A DNA stretch of 27,272 nt from Gammaproteobacteria bacterium (GTDB lineage: Bacteria > Pseudomonadota > Gammaproteobacteria > SZUA-229). The DNA lies in contig JAESSQ010000151.1 in assembly GCA_016764035.1 (NCBI GenBank), positions 1-27,272 on the forward strand, given 5' to 3'. The notes beneath the pieces are model-generated. The model saw only the letters and a program-made list of their open reading frames with translations, was not told the origin of the DNA and made no database searches. This document shows positions 24,775 to 27,272 of the stretch, piece by piece. Each line of letters starts with the position of its first letter. The first letter of the stretch is position 1. A program made the translations under genes and the position numbers.

Positions 24775-24805
24775 ATACAGATTTTTGCTCCTGCAAAATC
24801 TGTAT
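24775..24805. repeat. 13-bp hairpin with one bulged base
   Basis: ATACAGATTTT at 24775-24785 pairs with AAAATCTGTAT ending at 24805, and the stem continues through TGC/GCA with one bulged T. The loop is about 4 bases. No T-run follows, so it is not a standard terminator on the plus strand. It may be part of a small repeat element or a processed RNA leader; no function can be assigned. Confidence 0.45.
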
Positions 24806-25068
24806 ACCTTCCATCCATGGAGATAATAGGTGGGGATGAATTTTATATATTACCCAATGTGATTATTTCTTTACTATAATTTATCGTCTTTGTTTTATTA
24901 AAATTCTTATATTAATTTGAAAGGTCTGGTTATATATTTATATCTTAGACGATATTTATCGTGGTTTTATTAAAAGGCTAACGATAACCAGCCGTCGCAA
25001 TCTGGTTATGAAATACACAAAGTAGATGGCGGTCTACGCAAAGTTGATTGTAATGTGTGGAGTTTATT

Positions 25069-25359
25069 ATGGCTGGACAAGTAGACAAGATTACCGAACC
25101 GCAAGAATGGATTGACGGGTTGATGGAAAAATATTCACCTGGTGCACATGACGTTAATATTGTTGCACAAAATATGGGGCTTAAGATTAATGCACTCGAG
25201 GACAGGATGTCACAGTATTTGGCGCATATTACAGCGATGAACAATGAGAGGACTATCTTTGTTGAAGTTGTTGAGAAGACAATGGAAAACCCTGCAAGCA
25301 AGGTAGCGCAAATGACATTAAAACGTGCTGTAGAAAAATTTAGAGAAGATGGTTTTTAA
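25069..25359 (+). CDS. Orphan small soluble protein of unknown function
   Basis: I do not recognise this 96-residue protein. It is acidic to neutral and predicted helical, without signal peptide, membrane segment or cysteine. The ATG at 25069 is chosen because a GGAG ribosome-binding site lies 7 bases upstream; an in-frame GTG at 25057 is less likely. The middle (about 38-66, containing LEDRMSQYLAHI) could form a coiled coil or amphipathic helix. It stands alone, with long non-coding stretches on both sides. The good ribosome-binding site and ordinary codon use argue that it is real. Confidence 0.65.
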   Translation: MAGQVDKITEPQEWIDGLMEKYSPGAHDVNIVAQNMGLKINALEDRMSQYLAHITAMNNERTIFVEVVEKTMENPASKVAQMTLKRAVEKFREDGF

Positions 25360-25622
25360 ATATGATGTACTAGCTTAGTGGCTATTGCGAAGCGGAATTT
25401 TTGTTTGAACAGAATTTCAGGCGTTGATATCACCGCTTTCTTTTAGTAGTGCTCAAGTTTCGCTTTTTCTAGAGCGTTTTTATCATGTTGTTAGGGTGCG
25501 GCTTAAGAAAGACCAGCCTAGGTGGAACATGATCTTTTTGTTGACCGCGTAACACGCAGATTGAATTATCAACTTCACCTTTAAGCATATAAAATATACC
25601 GCTACGCGCAGTTGTTTTATAC

Positions 25623-25991
25623 TTATTGCCAATTACTAATATCGTTGCACTTGACACTGTTAATGCGCTTATTTATTAATGCGATTTCATACGCCTCGCC
25701 AGCGCATGCGCCTATGATTGTACCCCAATGCGTACTATCTTTTGGTTGAACCAGTACATGTGGAATGTCCTTATCATTTTTATTTAGACATATTCTTGTT
25801 GCAGATGCTGCAGTCTCTTCGCACTCTTGTGCTGACACGCTAAAGCATTGACGAAAATATTGGCTTGAATTGCAAAAAGCTGTTGGCAAAGCAGTAGACA
25901 TGCCATTGAACCAATTAGATTTGGTGACTTCAGTTGCGCTTAGGTTAAGTGGAAATAATAATATTGTTAATACTATAAGTTTAAATTTCAT
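25623..25991 (-). CDS. Secreted six-cysteine protein of unknown function
   Basis: A 122-residue protein with a clear signal peptide (MKFK, hydrophobic 5-17, cleavage likely after LSA at 19). The mature chain of about 100 residues has six cysteines (40, 49, 57, 68, 96, 115), consistent with three disulfides, plus THWGTIIGACAGEAYE (87-102) and INKRINSVKCND. The regular Cys spacing and Trp/Gly positions look like a conserved small extracytoplasmic domain, but I know no name for it. It lies alone in the AT-rich accessory segment, between the orphan gene and the toxin-antitoxin pair, both more than 40 bases away. Confidence 0.68.
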   Translation of the reverse strand: MKFKLIVLTILLFPLNLSATEVTKSNWFNGMSTALPTAFCNSSQYFRQCFSVSAQECEETAASATRICLNKNDKDIPHVLVQPKDSTHWGTIIGACAGEAYEIALINKRINSVKCNDISNWQ

Positions 25992-26033
25992 AAGACTCTA
26001 ATTCCTATGTTGGGTATAAGTGGTCGGGTTGAG

Positions 26034-26275
26034 CTACTTGTCAGCACTTTTTTGGTGAGCCACATACTCATCGAGTAACTGCCTAATTATTTTTTGATAC
26101 TGCATATGATGTTTTTTGCAGTGTCTTTAAAATAGGCAACACTCTCTGAACTAAGAGAGATTGTCACTTTAGTGTTTTGTTGTTTAAGTGCAAGCTCTGC
26201 CGGTGATGGTAGAAAATCAGGTATAAGATTTAAATCACCGATTGGTTCGTTACTATATTGAATTGTTTTGTTCAT
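26034..26275 (-). pseudogene. brnA: BrnA-type antitoxin, frameshifted (or programmed -1 frameshift)
   Basis: The frame opens at ATG 26275, overlapping the end of brnT. It reads MNKTIQYSNEPIGDLNLIPD and then a ribbon-helix-helix start, KVTISLSSESVAYFKDTAK, but stops after 62 codons at 26087. In the -1 frame the expected continuation is present without a stop codon: HHMQYQKIIRQLLDEYVAH, ending at TAG 26036-26034. One extra base would give a normal protein of about 80 residues. The break sits in a run of six A. In the reading frame this is A AAA AAC (complement of 26111-26117), a classic -1 slippery heptamer. It may be a recent indel, a sequence error, or real frameshifting. The intact form would bind DNA and neutralise BrnT. 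Confidence 0.75.
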
Positions 26276-26543
26276 AGATCTTTTTACCTTTGCGCCAATA
26301 ACCTGCACCAATAATACGGATGCAACCATACCTGTGAGTAAACCGAACAGTGAGAATGCCACTTCCTTGTTCATTTAAACCAAAACAATGATATCGTTTT
26401 TCTGTCTGGCTGTGCTCTATGTCCTCAGCAATTACACGGTTTGCATCTAAGAAAGCATGTTGCGCCTCATAGAATGTAACACCATGCTTACGTTGATTTT
26501 CCTTGTTTTTTGTTTCGTCCCACTCGAAGTCCTGTTCACTCAT
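26253..26543 (-). CDS. brnT: BrnT family toxin (ribonuclease toxin of a type II toxin-antitoxin pair)
   Basis: A 96-residue protein with the BrnT pattern: FEWDETKNKENQRKHGVTFYEAQ (6-28), an acidic AEDIEHSQTEKRYHCFG stretch, then VRFTHRYGCIRII and a C-terminal KKIYE. BrnT proteins are RelE-fold ribonucleases that inhibit translation. The C-terminal motif usually reads IRIISAR followed by Glu-containing basic residues. Here it is IRIIGAGYWRKGKK, so Ser, Arg and Glu positions are all changed and toxicity may be reduced; this rests on remembered consensus. It overlaps brnA, the usual order. No good ribosome-binding site is visible, and a 17-bp palindrome ends 9 bases upstream of the ATG. Confidence 0.82.
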   Translation of the reverse strand: MSEQDFEWDETKNKENQRKHGVTFYEAQHAFLDANRVIAEDIEHSQTEKRYHCFGLNEQGSGILTVRFTHRYGCIRIIGAGYWRKGKKIYEQNNSI

Positions 26544-26552
26544 AGGATGAAT

Positions 26553-26590
26553 ATAGCACTTGTATGGCTAAATAGCCATACAAGTGCTAT
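26553..26590. promoter_or_regulatory. Perfect 17-bp palindrome upstream of brnT
   Basis: ATAGCACTTGTATGGCT (26553-26569) is exactly reverse-complemented at 26574-26590 with a 4-base spacer AAAT. It ends 9 bases before the brnT start codon. In DNA it could be the operator for BrnA autoregulation. In RNA it could form a stable hairpin blocking ribosome entry to brnT. The motif ATAGC/GCTAT in its arms recurs further into this divergent region. Confidence 0.6.
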
Positions 26591-26629
26591 GGGCCAATAT
26601 TAAGCCTCATGCATATAATAATTAACATG

Positions 26630-26674
26630 GCTATTATAGTTACTATATTATATATATTTGCTATTATAGCTATA
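26630..26674. promoter_or_regulatory. GCTATTATAG direct repeats and TATAGCTATA dyad
   Basis: GCTATTATAG occurs at 26630-26639 and again at 26660-26669, thirty bases apart, the second copy running into the 10-bp palindrome TATAGCTATA (26665-26674). The repeats lie 25-70 bases upstream of the ATG at 26700, on the promoter side. Their spacing of about three helical turns suits binding by a ribbon-helix-helix regulator on one DNA face. The AT-rich sequence may also supply -10 elements. Confidence 0.45.
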
Positions 26675-26699
26675 GTTTAACGAAATCGAGGAAGTACGG

Positions 26700-27143
26700 A
26701 TGAATATAACATTAGAAATTTCACAAAGTCTTTACGAAAGTCTTGGTGATTTAGCGCAGCCATTTGAAACACCAGAGGAAGTTATTAAACGACTGATAGA
26801 TTTTTATGAACCTAAAGAAACAGACTCATATGAATCAGAAGTAACACCTACAAAAATTAAGTTATCTAGTTCTGTAAATACATATAACAAGCTCAATATA
26901 AATTTTACTCCAGAGGATCCATTACAATTTAAAAAGCTTTTACTTAAACAAAAAAAAGCATGGGTATTGCTACATATGGATGATGGAACTAAACACTTAC
27001 ATGAATGGAATGCTTTACGATTTACTGAACATTCAGATGTACTTGGAAATCTAAGATCTGGATATTTAAGAAATTGGCGGGAAAAAGGAATTGTAAATGC
27101 AGAAATTGCTATAGACAAGAGTGAGCTAAATAGAAATTTATAG
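26700..27143 (+). CDS. Putative ribbon-helix-helix-like regulator with a C-terminal domain of unknown function
   Basis: A 147-residue protein. The opening MNITLEISQSLYESL followed by TPEEVIKRLIDFYE has the strand-helix-helix pattern of small DNA-binding dimers (ribbon-helix-helix or SeqA N-terminal style). A polar linker (about 38-65) leads to a compact C-terminal part with KKAWVLLHMDDGTKHLHEW and LRSGYLRNWREKGIVNAEI, which I do not recognise. A weak GAGGAAG ribosome-binding site precedes the ATG. Base composition is clearly AT-richer than the core genes, suggesting acquisition. The stop codon is immediately followed by an attC-like sequence, so it may be an integron cassette gene. Divergent from brnT, 156 bases apart. 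Confidence 0.68.
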   Translation: MNITLEISQSLYESLGDLAQPFETPEEVIKRLIDFYEPKETDSYESEVTPTKIKLSSSVNTYNKLNINFTPEDPLQFKKLLLKQKKAWVLLHMDDGTKHLHEWNALRFTEHSDVLGNLRSGYLRNWREKGIVNAEIAIDKSELNRNL

Positions 27144-27230
27144 TGCTAACGGTTGAATTAACTGGCTGCACAGCGGACTTGAGGAAAAACGGCATTTATT
27201 TGACAGTCCACGTTGAATGATTTGTTATGT
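27144..27230 (+). other. Possible integron attC-like recombination site
   Basis: The 87 bases directly after the preceding stop codon fit an attC plan loosely. The outer box GCTAAC (27145-27150) opposes GTTATGT (27224-27230), and the inner box TTAAC (27158-27162) opposes GTTGAA (27212-27217). Unpaired spacers of 7 and 6 bases lie between the boxes, and an inner GGACT (27175-27179) pairs with AGTCC (27205-27209). The right end TTGAATGATTTGTTATG is strongly reminiscent of known attC right arms. The left arm is poorer, with about 12 extra bases, and the outer box departs from the RYYYAAC consensus. No integrase gene is in the window. Confidence 0.35.
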
Positions 27231-27272
27231 TGCATAGGTAAATACAATAACACAGCGTATTTTGATGAACCA

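Larger units (their letters stand above)
24578..25068. other. AT-rich intergenic region after cysNC, no gene seen
   Basis: This stretch of about 490 bases holds the cysNC terminator (24590-24642) and a second hairpin (24775-24805). It also has a CCATCCATGG word (24811-24820), two imperfect direct repeats containing TTATCGT and TTTTATTAAAA (around 24881-24904 and 24956-24975), and an 8-bp hairpin ATAACCAG/CTGGTTAT (24984-25009). I see no credible protein or known RNA. The composition becomes clearly more AT-rich than in the upstream genes. Confidence 0.6.

Noticed and set aside
24984..25009. CTAACG...ATAACCAG/CTGGTTATG as a second attC-like site
   Set aside because: The outer boxes are only about 30 bases apart and there are no inner boxes or spacers; it is just a short hairpin.
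25469..25657. 62-codon minus-strand frame overlapping the end of the six-cysteine protein gene
   Set aside because: No signal peptide, ribosome-binding site or recognisable domain, and it overlaps a better gene; probably chance. The 25360-25622 gap otherwise shows no gene.
26276..26374. Longer brnA start at 26374 giving an extra 33 N-terminal residues
   Set aside because: The extra part overlaps brnT deeply and does not look like BrnA; MNKTIQYSNEP at 26275 matches the usual antitoxin start and overlap.
1..27272. CRISPR array, tRNA, rRNA or insertion sequence transposase
   Set aside because: I looked for regularly spaced repeats, tRNA-like cloverleaf ends and transposase frames and found none.

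Overview
The window looks like the chromosome of a gammaproteobacterium of moderate GC content. This is inferred from protein relatedness (GlgC, CysD/CysNC, the MoxR-Bat operon, NarK-like transporter) and gene layout; I cannot name the genus. There are no rRNA or tRNA genes, no CRISPR array, and no insertion sequence with a transposase.

Region 1 (1-8249) is central and storage carbohydrate metabolism. A phosphoglucomutase gene (minus strand, missing only its last codons at the window edge) is divergent from a plus-strand run: glgC (ADP-glucose synthesis), a GH57 alpha-glucan-active enzyme, malQ (4-alpha-glucanotransferase) and a NUDIX hydrolase of the ADP-ribose/ADP-sugar type. A class I fructose-1,6-bisphosphatase follows after a 400-base gap with palindromes. 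Together these interconvert glucose phosphates, make ADP-glucose, remodel glucan and feed gluconeogenesis.

Region 2 (8250-13900) is accessory. It opens with a long perfect hairpin repeat. Next is an unusual fusion of a NarK-type nitrate/nitrite transporter to a Cache/PDC-like sensory domain. Then come a DUF1186/SEC-C protein and four small proteins of unknown function, three of them with signal peptides.

Region 3 (13903-20956, minus strand) is a tightly packed six-gene MoxR-Bat operon, in the order moxR, DUF58, DUF4381, batA, batB/batC fusion, batD. ATGA overlaps link several of the genes. It is a MoxR AAA+ chaperone with von Willebrand A partner proteins at the inner membrane.

Region 4 (21186-24577) is assimilatory sulfate activation: cysD and a cysN-cysC fusion, followed by a strong terminator-like hairpin. 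This CysD carries about 195 extra N-terminal residues that I do not recognise.

Region 5 (24578-27272) is AT-richer and looks acquired. It has an orphan 96-residue protein, a six-cysteine secreted protein, and a BrnT/BrnA-type toxin-antitoxin pair whose antitoxin is frameshifted at an A AAA AAC heptamer. A perfect 17-bp palindrome lies upstream of brnT. Last is a 147-residue protein followed directly by an integron attC-like sequence.

The best leads for something undescribed are the transporter-Cache fusion, the CysD extension, the brnA slippery frameshift with its GCTAT-rich control region, and the attC-like end.
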